A stretch of 63,987 bases of DNA from Anoxybacillus pushchinoensis (GTDB lineage Bacteria; Bacillota; Bacilli; Bacillales; Anoxybacillaceae), in contig NZ_FOJQ01000009.1 of NCBI RefSeq assembly GCF_900111795.1, forward strand, positions 1 to 63,987, written 5' to 3'. Every line of letters starts with the position of its first letter. Position 1 is the first letter of the stretch. This document shows positions 17,333 through 25,600 of this stretch, piece after piece. The notes below the pieces were generated by a model. It worked only from the letters and a program-made list of their open reading frames with translations, did no database searches and was not told where the DNA came from. The translations under genes were made by a program, and so were the position numbers.

Positions 17333-17348
17333 ATACCCTTGTAAGTAT
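17333..17348 (-). promoter_or_regulatory. Candidate operator of the CstR-like gene
   Basis: ATACCCTTGTAAGTAT is an imperfect inverted repeat with ATAC/GTAT ends, like CsoR/CstR-family operators. It lies 24 bases upstream of the start. Confidence 0.4.
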
Positions 17349-17372
17349 ATTAAATGAAACATACTTCCTTTG

Positions 17373-17747
17373 TCAACTAAAATTATCTTTAATGGCTTTC
17401 CGAATCAATGCTTCACAACGATCTAGTTCTGTTTTTAGTTGTCGTTTATATAACTGGGCCTTTTTATAACCTTCTTCAGTAAAGCGATAGTAAACAACTT
17501 CCTGATATTTCATTCCTTCCTTTTTCTTTTTCACTTGCTCTAAAATTCCATCTTCTATTAAGTCGTGTAGTGCTTTATACACCTCGGAATGATTTGGACG
17601 ATATCCAAACGGTTGAAATTCCTCACGAAGCACATCCAATAATTTAAGCCCATACAATCGCTCTTGTTCTGTTAAAGTAATCAAATATAGTTTTAAAAAC
17701 GCCCGTTGTTTTAACAAAAATCCACTCGGTTTTCTTTTTTCGCTCAT
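17373..17747 (-). CDS. rtp: Replication terminator protein
   Basis: RTP is a winged-helix dimer that binds Ter sites and blocks replication forks in one direction. The 124 residues (KRKPSGFLLKQRAFLKLYLI, then ERLYGLKLLDVLREEF and PNHSEVYKALHDL) match B. subtilis RTP along the full length as I remember it, including the C-terminal dimerisation helix (LKTELDRCEALI). The fold is PadR-like, but length and sequence favour RTP. ATG 17747 has GGGAGGAG upstream; the 25 extra upstream codons are not conserved. A Ter-like site lies about 95 bases upstream, as in B. subtilis, where rtp is autoregulated. Confidence 0.9.
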   Translation of the reverse strand: MSEKRKPSGFLLKQRAFLKLYLITLTEQERLYGLKLLDVLREEFQPFGYRPNHSEVYKALHDLIEDGILEQVKKKKEGMKYQEVVYYRFTEEGYKKAQLYKRQLKTELDRCEALIRKAIKDNFS

Positions 17748-17841
17748 TTTCTCTCCTCCCACATATGACACATTCTTTACATAAAGAAAAAATCCTTCCC
17801 TATTTTTATTATAATTGAACATTTTTATTTTTATTCAATTT

Positions 17842-17859
17842 TTATTTAGAACATAGTTT
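17842..17859 (-). other. Ter-like site 1, upstream of rtp
   Basis: On the minus strand it reads AAACTATGTTCTAAATAA, identical over 18 bp to the sites at 57389 and 61920. The B. subtilis Ter core is CTATGTACYAAAT, so one base differs. It lies between rtp and purU and could both arrest forks and regulate rtp. Confidence 0.75.
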
Positions 17860-17883
17860 ATTATGTCAAATATTTTTATAAAA

Positions 17884-17910
17884 AAAAGAAGAAGGCTTCC
17901 CCTCTTCTTT
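17884..17910 (-). terminator. Terminator of purU
   Basis: AAAGAAGA and TCTTCTTT arms around GGCTTCCCC, followed by T-rich sequence on the minus strand. Confidence 0.55.
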
Positions 17911-18808
17911 ATTTAAAGACAATCGTCTTATTTTCGTGAATGATAACACGATCTTCTAAGTGCCACTTTAACGCACGAACTAGTACCGTTTTCTCGATAA
18001 TACGCCCTACCCTTTTTAAGTCTTCTATATGATGCTTATGATCGACCCGTTCAACATCTTGTTCAATAATAGGCCCTTCGTCTAAATCATCTGTTACATA
18101 ATGAGAAGTCGCACCAATGAGTTTCACTCCACGGCGATAAGCTTGTTCATACGGGCGCGCCCCAATAAATGCCGGTAAAAATGAATGGTGAATATTAATA
18201 ATTCGTGCCGGGAACATGGAAACGAAACGCGGTGATAAAATTTGCATATAACGAGCGAGCACAATGACATCAACATCATATTGTTTTAACAACTCAATTT
18301 GTTTCGCTTCTGCCTCTTGTTTTGTTTCTTTTGTCACAGGAACATAATAGTATGGAATACCAAATGATTCAACCGTCTCTCTCATTTGTTCATGGTTACT
18401 AATGACAAGGGTGAAATCCGCAAGTAGTTCACCTGCTTGCCACTCCCATAGCAATTCTAATAAACAATGTTCTTCTTTTGAAACAAATATAGCTACCTTT
18501 TTTATATGCGTATGTAGGCTGAATTTCCAGTCCATTGCAAAACGTTGTGCAATCGTTGCGAATTTCTTCTCTATCTCTTCTTGTCTGTCACGTATGTTTG
18601 GCGCATCAAACTCAATTCGTAAAAAAAACATGCCGCCTTCAGGATCTGTTGAATATTGGTTCGACTCCACTATGTTAGCCCCTTGTTCATGTAAAAACGT
18701 TGTAACTGCTGCAACAATTCCTGGTTGGTCGGGACATGATATAAGTAAACGGGCACGGTGCTTATACTTATCTACAAAATCACGAACATGTTTCTGCTGA
18801 AAATACAT
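17909..18808 (-). CDS. purU: Formyltetrahydrofolate deformylase
   Basis: PurU hydrolyses 10-formyl-THF to THF and formate and so balances one-carbon pools. The 299-residue protein has an N-terminal ACT domain (RARLLISCPDQPGIVAAVT) and a formyltransferase-fold domain with the catalytic Asn-His (INIHHSFLPAF) and Asp (TDDLDEGPIIEQ). The ATG at 18808 has GGGGAGG upstream. The next gene upstream on the same strand is a formate/nitrite-type channel, which fits removal of the formate made here. Confidence 0.93.
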   Translation of the reverse strand: MYFQQKHVRDFVDKYKHRARLLISCPDQPGIVAAVTTFLHEQGANIVESNQYSTDPEGGMFFLRIEFDAPNIRDRQEEIEKKFATIAQRFAMDWKFSLHTHIKKVAIFVSKEEHCLLELLWEWQAGELLADFTLVISNHEQMRETVESFGIPYYYVPVTKETKQEAEAKQIELLKQYDVDVIVLARYMQILSPRFVSMFPARIINIHHSFLPAFIGARPYEQAYRRGVKLIGATSHYVTDDLDEGPIIEQDVERVDHKHHIEDLKRVGRIIEKTVLVRALKWHLEDRVIIHENKTIVFK

Positions 18809-18863
18809 AACAAACCTCCCCTTTGAACGAAAGAAATGATAAATAATAGCATTCATTATAACA

Positions 18864-18893
18864 AATAGTCGAGAACATGTCTCGACTATTTTC
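18864..18893 (-). terminator. Terminator of the formate/nitrite channel gene
   Basis: AATAGTCGAGA and TCTCGACTATT form an 11-bp stem with a five-base loop. It separates the channel gene from purU. Confidence 0.7.
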
Positions 18894-19715
18894 TTACTTA
18901 TTCAATGTTCTCCGCAATCCAAATGATCCTTTCCATTTAGGTGCTGGGAGCTTTACTGGCGAAGAAAGATACGTATATAAAGCTCCCATGAATAAAGAAC
19001 CGCCGACAATATTCCCAATTGTCACAGGGACAATGTTATGAACAACACCCGCCACATCAATGCCGGACGGATGTGGTACAGCTAAGGCGAGTGAAAAAAT
19101 AACAAAATTCGCAATAGAGTGCTCATATCCTGACGCAAAAAAGACGAAAACAATTAAAATCATAGCAAACATTTTTGCTACGTCTTCTTTCATTTGCATC
19201 GGAATGAAGATGGCCAAACAAACAAGCCAGTTACACAAAATTCCCTTTACAAATAATTGTATTGTTGTCGCATGCATCTTTTTCAACGCCATGGCAAATA
19301 ACAAATGATCCATCGGGATATCATGAAAAATACCTGACTGTGCGATTAAAAAAGCGAAGAAAATAGCTCCAAGTAAATTACCGCTATAACACGCCACCCA
19401 GTTACGAACTGTATCTCCAACGGTTGTTTCTCTTTGAAGCGTACTAATAGTAAAATACATCGTATTTCCTGTAAATAGCTCTGCTCCACCGTACATAATG
19501 AGCACAAGTGCTATGCCGAAAAAAATTCCGCTTACTATATACGTTGCGGGCGAATGTGTCTCATAAAAAAATTGGCCGACACGCAAACAAAGAACAAGAG
19601 CAAAACCAATGTACACACTTGCGAGAGCAGCACGAATCATATATTGGACGGGTGAATTTTGTAAAATCGTTCTCTTCTTTAATGCTAGCTCCTTACATAC
19701 TTGTAAAGCTTCCAT
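18894..19715 (-). CDS. Formate/nitrite transporter (FNT) family channel
   Basis: FNT proteins are pentameric channels for formate, nitrite or hydrosulfide. The 273 residues have six hydrophobic helices. They carry family motifs such as GGAELFTGN, WVACYSGNLLGA and ILCNWLVCLA, and an SGYEHSIANF stretch with the central histidine used for substrate protonation. The start at 19715 has GTGGAGAG upstream. Location beside purU suggests formate as substrate; nitrite or HS- cannot be excluded, and a CstR-like sulfur sensor lies 1.5 kb away. Confidence 0.88.
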   Translation of the reverse strand: MEALQVCKELALKKRTILQNSPVQYMIRAALASVYIGFALVLCLRVGQFFYETHSPATYIVSGIFFGIALVLIMYGGAELFTGNTMYFTISTLQRETTVGDTVRNWVACYSGNLLGAIFFAFLIAQSGIFHDIPMDHLLFAMALKKMHATTIQLFVKGILCNWLVCLAIFIPMQMKEDVAKMFAMILIVFVFFASGYEHSIANFVIFSLALAVPHPSGIDVAGVVHNIVPVTIGNIVGGSLFMGALYTYLSSPVKLPAPKWKGSFGLRRTLNK

Positions 19716-19832
19716 TGTCTCTCCACTTCTCTTTCTGTTTTGTGATGTTTTTCACAATTTATCCTACTCCGATCACGCATGTTTTTCAATGTATTTGTGT
19801 AAATGTTAAAATAAATGTCAACACTTTCTTTT

Positions 19833-19847
19833 TTGAAAGCGTTTGTT
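19833..19847. promoter_or_regulatory. Candidate cre site between fnt and speE
   Basis: TTGAAAGCGTTTGTT fits the CcpA consensus WTGNAANCGNWNNCW except for one base. It lies in the divergent gap of 243 bases. Confidence 0.3.
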
Positions 19848-19958
19848 TTTTTTATGACCATTGCAATTTTTGTATATGTTGTTCTCATCCTTTGCAAATA
19901 GAGGAAGGAATATATTAATATAAAAAGGGTGCAAAATACGTGGTTAGAGGAGGAAGCT

Positions 19959-20807
19959 ATGAACTACATCAAAGAAGAAAACGGTCAATTATGGTTAACA
20001 GAAGATGAGCGTGAAAATTTAAAAATTAGTTATCGCATTAAAGAAGTCATTTACTCCGAACAATCGCCATTTCAACATGTGATGATTTTGGACTCGTACG
20101 ACTTCGGAAGAATGCTCGTGCTTGATGGTGTTGTGCAAACAACTTCCATTGATGGTCACATTTATAATGAGATGATTTCACATGTTCCTCTTTCTCTTCA
20201 TCCATCGCCAAAGAAAGTTTTAATTATTGGCGGGGGCGATTGTGGCGCGGCCTGTGAAGTGGCGAAACATGAGGACGTAGAAGAAATACATCTTGTTGAA
20301 ATTGATGAATTAGTCGTTCGAGCATGTAAAGAGCATTTACCAGAAGTATCCGGAAACCTTTCCGATCCACGCGTGCAGTACGTATATAAAGATGGAGTAC
20401 AGTTTGTTAAAGATTGTGTAAACACGTACGATGTCATTATTATTGATTCGTCTGATCCGATCGGCCCGGCTCAAGTATTATTTGAATACAACTTCTACAA
20501 GAGTGTATACGAAGCCTTAAAAGAAGACGGAATAATGGTTTGTCAAAGTCAATCTCCAATTTTTCATATGGACGTATTGAAACAAACATATACAAACATT
20601 CGTCGTCTATTCCCACACGTACACGTATACACTGCTACTGTCCCAACATATCCAGGTGGACTATGGAGTTTCACTCTTGGAGCGAAACAACCGATTTCAT
20701 TTGAGCGACTTAACACCTTTGAAAAACAAACGAAATACGTAAATAGTGATGTATTAAACCAATGTTTCCGCCTCCCACAATTTATGAAAGAACATCTGCA
20801 ATCGTAG
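19959..20807 (+). CDS. speE: Spermidine synthase
   Basis: The enzyme transfers an aminopropyl group from decarboxylated SAM to putrescine. The 282 residues show the dcSAM-binding GGGDCGAACEV, the acidic HLVEIDE, and the catalytic IIIDSSDPIGPA segment. I chose ATG 19959, which has AGAGGAGGAAG upstream; an in-frame start at 19929 lacks a site. A strong hairpin overlaps the stop. No speB or speD is next to it. Confidence 0.92.
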   Translation: MNYIKEENGQLWLTEDERENLKISYRIKEVIYSEQSPFQHVMILDSYDFGRMLVLDGVVQTTSIDGHIYNEMISHVPLSLHPSPKKVLIIGGGDCGAACEVAKHEDVEEIHLVEIDELVVRACKEHLPEVSGNLSDPRVQYVYKDGVQFVKDCVNTYDVIIIDSSDPIGPAQVLFEYNFYKSVYEALKEDGIMVCQSQSPIFHMDVLKQTYTNIRRLFPHVHVYTATVPTYPGGLWSFTLGAKQPISFERLNTFEKQTKYVNSDVLNQCFRLPQFMKEHLQS

Positions 20808-20831
20808 TCGGAGTGACTCCGACTACGATTG
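20799..20831 (+). terminator. Terminator of speE
   Basis: A perfect 15-bp stem (CAATCGTAGTCGGAG and its complement) with a three-base loop. The T-tract is weak. Confidence 0.6.
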
Positions 20832-21065
20832 TTGACAAAGATATTGTTTTACCCGTGGTGTTAGGAAAGTTACTTGGCTTCTCTTCCGAACGTGCATGGC
20901 ATCGCTTTGTTACTGGAAACTTGTTCACAACGTTCTCGATACAATCGCCGTTGCCGAGCGCTGCGCTTTGCAATCAAATGGATTCGTCATGAACGAGCGA
21001 AACGTGGGCAACACCATGCCTATGCGGTCGTAGATAGCATGCCAATCGAGTTGTGCCATGCCGCA
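20831..21065 (+). pseudogene. IS982-family transposase N-terminal remnant, frameshifted
   Basis: One frame reads DKDIVLPVVLG and SSERAWHRFVTGN; near 20933 the sequence moves to another frame that reads QRSRYNRRCRALRF, AIKWIRHERAKRG and [15 protein letters not shown]. This order matches the start of IS982-type transposases as I recall them. Homology stops at about 21065, before most of the catalytic domain. The 70 bases that follow show no gene. Confidence 0.65.
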
Positions 21066-21136
21066 ACAATTCTGAACGACTTGAGCTAAAAAAATATTGC
21101 CCACACCTAAAACGCCATACGTTACATCGCGAAACG

Positions 21137-21169
21137 AAATAATCCGTGGCAATGTGCCACGGATTATTT
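21137..21169. terminator. Terminator of treR
   Basis: AAATAATCCGTGGCA and its complement form a 15-bp stem with a three-base loop at the treR stop. Confidence 0.75.
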
Positions 21170-21890
21170 AATGTAAGTGGATTCGTCTTGCAAAATCAAC
21201 AAAACGAAATTTGTCAAGACGATGGCGCGATTCCGTATATTGAAACAAACTTGCATCGTCTAAATAAACGTAATTTCGCACAACAACAACGTGCGTATAT
21301 TGTTTTAAATGTAAGTACATACGATCCTCTTCCGTACACTCTTCAACGAAAAATTCTTTTTTTGCAAAGCTAATTTTTAATTGTAGTTCTTTTTCAAGAT
21401 ATTCATAAATAGAACGCTCGCATATATCTTTAGATAAAAACGGAACAACCTTTTTATTAAAAAAGTCTTTATCTAAAATAATACGCTCACCTTCAATCTC
21501 CCGCACGCGCACCACTTTCCAAATGTCTTCCCTTGCTGTAACGTGAAGATGTTTTTTTAACGCTTCATCAGGTTTAACGATCTCAAGCTGCTCGACAATT
21601 GTTCGTGATGACTTTCCAAGCTTTTGTGCTAACTCCTTGAAGCTAATAAGTCCAGAAATCGGGAAGTCAAATTTTCTTACGTCCAATACAATGGAACCTT
21701 TTCCTTTAATTTTCTGAATATACCCATGTTCCGAAAGTAAATTAAGCGCTTTTCGAATCGTTTCCCGCGACGTTTCGTATTGTTCAACGAGCTGATTTTC
21801 AGAAGGAATTTTCGTCCCTGGTTTAAATATTCCTTTTTCAATTTTTGATAACAAGTCATTGTAAATAGATAAATATTTATTTTCACTCAT
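21168..21890 (-). CDS. treR: Trehalose operon repressor, GntR family
   Basis: A 240-residue GntR/HutC-type regulator: winged HTH at the N-terminus (GTKIPSENQLVEQYETSRETIRKAL), then a UTRA effector domain (about residues 90-235). TreR senses trehalose-6-phosphate and releases its operators. It is the last gene of treP-treC-treR, 27 bases after treC. Two perfect 16-bp operator palindromes lie upstream of treP. Confidence 0.9.
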   Translation of the reverse strand: MSENKYLSIYNDLLSKIEKGIFKPGTKIPSENQLVEQYETSRETIRKALNLLSEHGYIQKIKGKGSIVLDVRKFDFPISGLISFKELAQKLGKSSRTIVEQLEIVKPDEALKKHLHVTAREDIWKVVRVREIEGERIILDKDFFNKKVVPFLSKDICERSIYEYLEKELQLKISFAKKEFFVEECTEEDRMYLHLKQYTHVVVVRNYVYLDDASLFQYTESRHRLDKFRFVDFARRIHLH

Positions 21891-21917
21891 TGTTTATCAC
21901 CGAAAACTATTTTACCA

Positions 21918-23582
21918 TTATTTTTTCAAGTAATAAACAATGGATTCATACGGACGTAACGTGATTTTTTTGAAGTCGCTTGGTGAGTCTTCATAGTTTG
22001 ACAATAAAACTTGACTTGTATATTCGTTTATATCGATATGTTTTGGCCATTCAAACAGCGTTTCTCGTCCGTAAAAATTATTAATCACAACAAGTTTTTC
22101 GTTTTTTCCGTTGCGAATATATGCAAAAATCGAAGGATGGTCTTCTAAAATGAGCTCATAATCGCCTGTTGTAATAATGTCGTACTGTTTACGTAATTGA
22201 ATAAGCTTTTGATAATGATAAAAAACCGATGTCGGATCTTGTAACGCCCTTTGAACATTAATTTGTTGATAGTTGCGCGCCACGGAAATCCACGGTGTTC
22301 CTGTTGTAAAGCCTGCGTGCTTCTCGTCGCTCCATTGCATCGGCGTTCGAGAATTGTCACGAGATTTCCGTTGCAAAATATGCAATATATCTTGTTCACT
22401 TTTTCCTTGTTCTTTTAATATCCGGTACATGTTTAACGATTCGACATCTCGGTAATCATCGATCCGTTCAAACTTCGGATCAGTCATTCCGATTTCCTCA
22501 CCTTGATAAATATAAGGCGTCCCTTGCATCATATGAATCGTTGTTGCCAACATTTTTGCGGATTCTTTATGGTATCGTTCGTCGTCACCGTAACGGGAAA
22601 CGATGCGCGGTTGGTCATGATTGCACCAAAATAATGCGTTCCATCCTCCACCTTTATGCATTTCTACTTGCCACTCTGATAAAATCTTCTTTAGTTGTAA
22701 AAAGTCGAAATCAGCAACCGCCCACTTCTCCCCATTTGGATAGTCAACTTTTAAATGATGAAAGTTAAATGTCATATTTAGTTCATGACGGTCAGGATTT
22801 GTATATAAAATACAATGATCAATTGTTGTCGACGACATTTCTCCTACCGTCATCATATCGTACTTCGAAAATACTTCTCGATTCATTTCTTGTAAAAATT
22901 CATGAATACGCGGACCATCTGTATAGTATTTTCTTCCGTCACCAGGCGGCATAGCCCCATCATCATCTAAAAAACGTTGATCTTTTGAAATTAAATTAAT
23001 CACATCCAAACGAAAGCCATCTACTCCTTTTTTTAGCCAAAAATGCATCATGTCATATACACGTTGACGTACTTCTTCGTTTTCCCAGTTTAAATCTGCT
23101 TGTGTAACATCGAACAAATGCAAATAATATTGCCCTGTTTGTTCATCATACTCCCAAGCAGATCCACCGAATTTTGATTGCCAATTGTTTGGCTCATCTC
23201 GCCAAATATAAAAATGACGGTACGGATTGTTTTTAGATGAGCGCGATTGTTGAAACCATTCGTGATCGGTTGACGTATGATTAACGACAATGTCCATAAC
23301 AACTTTTATATTTCGTTTATGTGCTTCTTCAATAAGTTGTTCAAAATCTTCCATCGTTCCGTATGGTGCATAAATCCGATAATAGTCGCTTATGTCATAT
23401 CCGTTGTCACGCTGTGGAGATTCGTAAATCGGAGTGAGCCAAATGGCATCGACCCCGAGTGTCTGCAAATAATCTAACTTTTCAATTACCCCTTTTAAAT
23501 CGCCAATTCCGTCGCCATTCGTATCTTTAAAACTTTTCGGATAAATTTGATATACAACTGCTGTCTTCCACCATGGATGCAT
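21918..23582 (-). CDS. treC: Phospho-alpha-(1,1)-glucosidase (trehalose-6-phosphate hydrolase)
   Basis: A 554-residue GH13 enzyme that splits trehalose-6-phosphate to glucose and glucose-6-phosphate. The TIM barrel carries VVNHTS, GFRLDVINLI with the nucleophile Asp, TVGEMSS with the acid/base Glu, and NHDQPR with the stabilising Asp. It begins one base after the treP stop. In B. subtilis the gene is called treA. The specificity is inferred from the operon; the sequence alone would also fit an oligo-1,6-glucosidase. Confidence 0.92.
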   Translation of the reverse strand: MHPWWKTAVVYQIYPKSFKDTNGDGIGDLKGVIEKLDYLQTLGVDAIWLTPIYESPQRDNGYDISDYYRIYAPYGTMEDFEQLIEEAHKRNIKVVMDIVVNHTSTDHEWFQQSRSSKNNPYRHFYIWRDEPNNWQSKFGGSAWEYDEQTGQYYLHLFDVTQADLNWENEEVRQRVYDMMHFWLKKGVDGFRLDVINLISKDQRFLDDDGAMPPGDGRKYYTDGPRIHEFLQEMNREVFSKYDMMTVGEMSSTTIDHCILYTNPDRHELNMTFNFHHLKVDYPNGEKWAVADFDFLQLKKILSEWQVEMHKGGGWNALFWCNHDQPRIVSRYGDDERYHKESAKMLATTIHMMQGTPYIYQGEEIGMTDPKFERIDDYRDVESLNMYRILKEQGKSEQDILHILQRKSRDNSRTPMQWSDEKHAGFTTGTPWISVARNYQQINVQRALQDPTSVFYHYQKLIQLRKQYDIITTGDYELILEDHPSIFAYIRNGKNEKLVVINNFYGRETLFEWPKHIDINEYTSQVLLSNYEDSPSDFKKITLRPYESIVYYLKK

Positions 23583-23583
23583 A

Positions 23584-24990
23584 TCACTTACCGCCTTTCG
23601 TTTTTGCCAAGATGTATGTCAATGTAAATGGAACGATAAGAACGATCGCCATACCAATGAAAAATGGTGCCCATTTGTCAGGGAAAATGGATAAAAATCC
23701 AGGAAGTCCCCCGACACCAATCGAAGAAGCTTGAACTTTATTCATCGTAATAAAAATTCCCGCAATGGCAGAACCGATGAGAGCAGAAATAAATGGATAA
23801 CGATATCGCAAGTTGACACCAAACATCGCTGGCTCTGTAATACCTAAATAAGCAGATACAGAAGATGTAAACGATAGTCCTTTTAGTTTTTCATCTTTTG
23901 TCGCGAACATCATAGCGAGTGCTGCTGAACCTTGTGCAATGTTCGATAGTGCAAGCATCGGCCATAAAAATGTTCCCCCCGTGCTACCGATGAGCTGCAA
24001 GTCTACTGCTAAGAACGTATGATGCATTCCTGTAACAACGAGAACTGCATATAGTCCTCCATATACGAGCCCACCTAATGCCGCAAAACGATCAAACAAA
24101 GCGACAAGACCATCCGTCAAAGCACTTGCGATTCCAAAAGTCACAGGACCAATTGCGATAAAAGAAATAAATCCTGTCACGAGTAGCGCGATTGGAGCAA
24201 CAAGCAACAATTGGAATGATTCTGGAATACGTTTTTTCAAAAATATTTCCAACTTCGCCAATACATATGATGAAATTAAAATAGGCAACACTTGACCTTG
24301 ATAGCCGATTTTTTGAATATCAAAACCGAATAAATTCCAATACGGCACAGTCCCTTCTTGGACAGCTGAAGCATACGCCCAAGCATTTAATAAAGCTGGA
24401 TGAACAAGCATTAGTCCGAGTACAATTCCAAGCAATTCACTTCCACCAAATTTTTTTACAGCTGACCAACCGATTAATCCCGGTAAGAAGACGAACGCTG
24501 TGTTAGCAATTAAGTTAATCATATCAGCGAAGTCACGCCATTGCTCATGCACGTCGACAAGCGATTTTCCTTCATAAAAAATTCCTGACCCTGTTAAAAT
24601 GTTGTTAATCCCCATTAGTAAACCTGCTGTCACGATGGCGGGTAAAATCGGAATGAAAATGTCTGCTAACGTTTTAATGGCACGTTGTAACGGGTTCAAC
24701 TTTTTTTCCGCAGCATCTTTAATCTCTTGTTTCGTCGCTCGACCAATGCCGGTCATTTCAATCATTTCATTGTACACTTTTTCCACTAATCCTTGGCCGA
24801 TGACAACTTGGAACTGTCCATTTACAGAAAACGAGCCTTTCACGATATCAATGTTTTCTAATGCCTCTTTATCTACTTTCCCTTCATCTTTTAGCGCAAA
24901 ACGAAGACGAGTGACACAATGTGTGGCAGCAATAATGTTTTCTTTTCCACCGACTGCTTGAACAATTTTTTCAACAGATTGTCGCATCAT
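23584..24990 (-). CDS. treP: Trehalose-specific PTS enzyme IIBC
   Basis: The permease takes up and phosphorylates trehalose. An N-terminal EIIB domain has the phosphorylated cysteine in ATHCVTRLRF (about residue 24). A membrane EIIC domain with about ten helices follows (GITEPAMFGVNLRY). There is no EIIA domain in the 468 residues, so it must borrow a glucose-type EIIA, as in B. subtilis. GGAGGAAGAA precedes the ATG. Twin operators and a cre-like site lie upstream. Confidence 0.92.
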   Translation of the reverse strand: MMRQSVEKIVQAVGGKENIIAATHCVTRLRFALKDEGKVDKEALENIDIVKGSFSVNGQFQVVIGQGLVEKVYNEMIEMTGIGRATKQEIKDAAEKKLNPLQRAIKTLADIFIPILPAIVTAGLLMGINNILTGSGIFYEGKSLVDVHEQWRDFADMINLIANTAFVFLPGLIGWSAVKKFGGSELLGIVLGLMLVHPALLNAWAYASAVQEGTVPYWNLFGFDIQKIGYQGQVLPILISSYVLAKLEIFLKKRIPESFQLLLVAPIALLVTGFISFIAIGPVTFGIASALTDGLVALFDRFAALGGLVYGGLYAVLVVTGMHHTFLAVDLQLIGSTGGTFLWPMLALSNIAQGSAALAMMFATKDEKLKGLSFTSSVSAYLGITEPAMFGVNLRYRYPFISALIGSAIAGIFITMNKVQASSIGVGGLPGFLSIFPDKWAPFFIGMAIVLIVPFTLTYILAKTKGGK

Positions 24991-25004
24991 TTCTTCCTCC
25001 TTAC

Positions 25005-25019
25005 TTGAAGCGTTTACAT
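25005..25019 (-). promoter_or_regulatory. Candidate cre site in the treP leader
   Basis: On the minus strand ATGTAAACGCTTCAA fits the CcpA consensus with one mismatch. It lies 15 bases before the treP start, which would give roadblock-type catabolite repression. Confidence 0.45.
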
Positions 25020-25031
25020 TGATTTTTATAA

Positions 25032-25081
25032 ACTTGTATATACAAGTTTATTTATCTATATTGTAACTTGTATATACAAGT
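25032..25081 (-). promoter_or_regulatory. Two TreR operators upstream of treP
   Basis: The perfect palindrome ACTTGTATATACAAGT occurs at 25032-25047 and 25066-25081, 34 bp centre to centre. Both lie upstream of treP and are the natural targets of the GntR-family TreR encoded downstream. The promoter must lie between or over them. Confidence 0.8.
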
Positions 25082-25111
25082 AAGTCAACCACTTTCAAAA
25101 AAATTTCATAG

Positions 25112-25141
25112 AAAAAAGATGCCCATGCGGACATCTTTCCT
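25112..25141 (-). terminator. Terminator of the PilZ-domain gene
   Basis: AAAGATG/CATCTTT outer stem with GC-rich inner bases and T-rich sequence on the minus strand. Confidence 0.65.
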
Positions 25142-25144
25142 CTA

Positions 25145-25534
25145 TCATTTGCTTTCTTTTCTTCTTGCATACATCGCTGCATGCCTTTTAATTTCGCCAA
25201 TTAACAGCATTTCTTCTTGCTTAGAAATCTCCAACGAAAGACCGTACTGAAATTCATTCACATACGTTTTCTTCCAGATTACGACACCACGCACGTTCAT
25301 CGGTTGATCAACGATCGTAAACTGCAACTCCACCTCAATTTCACCTTTTGCGGAGTCGATCGGTAAATTTAAGCTCGTCTCCATTCGAATGCCACGTGGG
25401 CTAATATCGTGAATTTCAGCCGCTCCTTTATCCGTTTCTACTTGTCGTTCCCCAATACGTGTAATACGAAACGTACAAGGAAGCGGTTGACCAAATTGAT
25501 ATCGAAAAGGTTCTTGACGTTTAAATCTCATCAT
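25145..25534 (-). CDS. PilZ-domain protein, single domain
   Basis: The 129-residue protein has the arrangement of a stand-alone PilZ domain: an Arg-rich start (RFKRQEPFRY), then EIHDISPRGIRMET, which matches the D-x-S-x-x-G type motif for cyclic-di-GMP binding, then a beta barrel ending in YGLSLEI. It probably binds c-di-GMP and regulates motility or matrix production. The RxxxR part is less clear than usual. It is monocistronic with its own terminator. Confidence 0.65.
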   Translation of the reverse strand: MMRFKRQEPFRYQFGQPLPCTFRITRIGERQVETDKGAAEIHDISPRGIRMETSLNLPIDSAKGEIEVELQFTIVDQPMNVRGVVIWKKTYVNEFQYGLSLEISKQEEMLLIGEIKRHAAMYARRKESK

Positions 25535-25600
25535 GTATCCCCCATATGAAAAACTGTACCTTCTTCAATATAGTTGAAATGACAAATGAATTCAAGGGAA

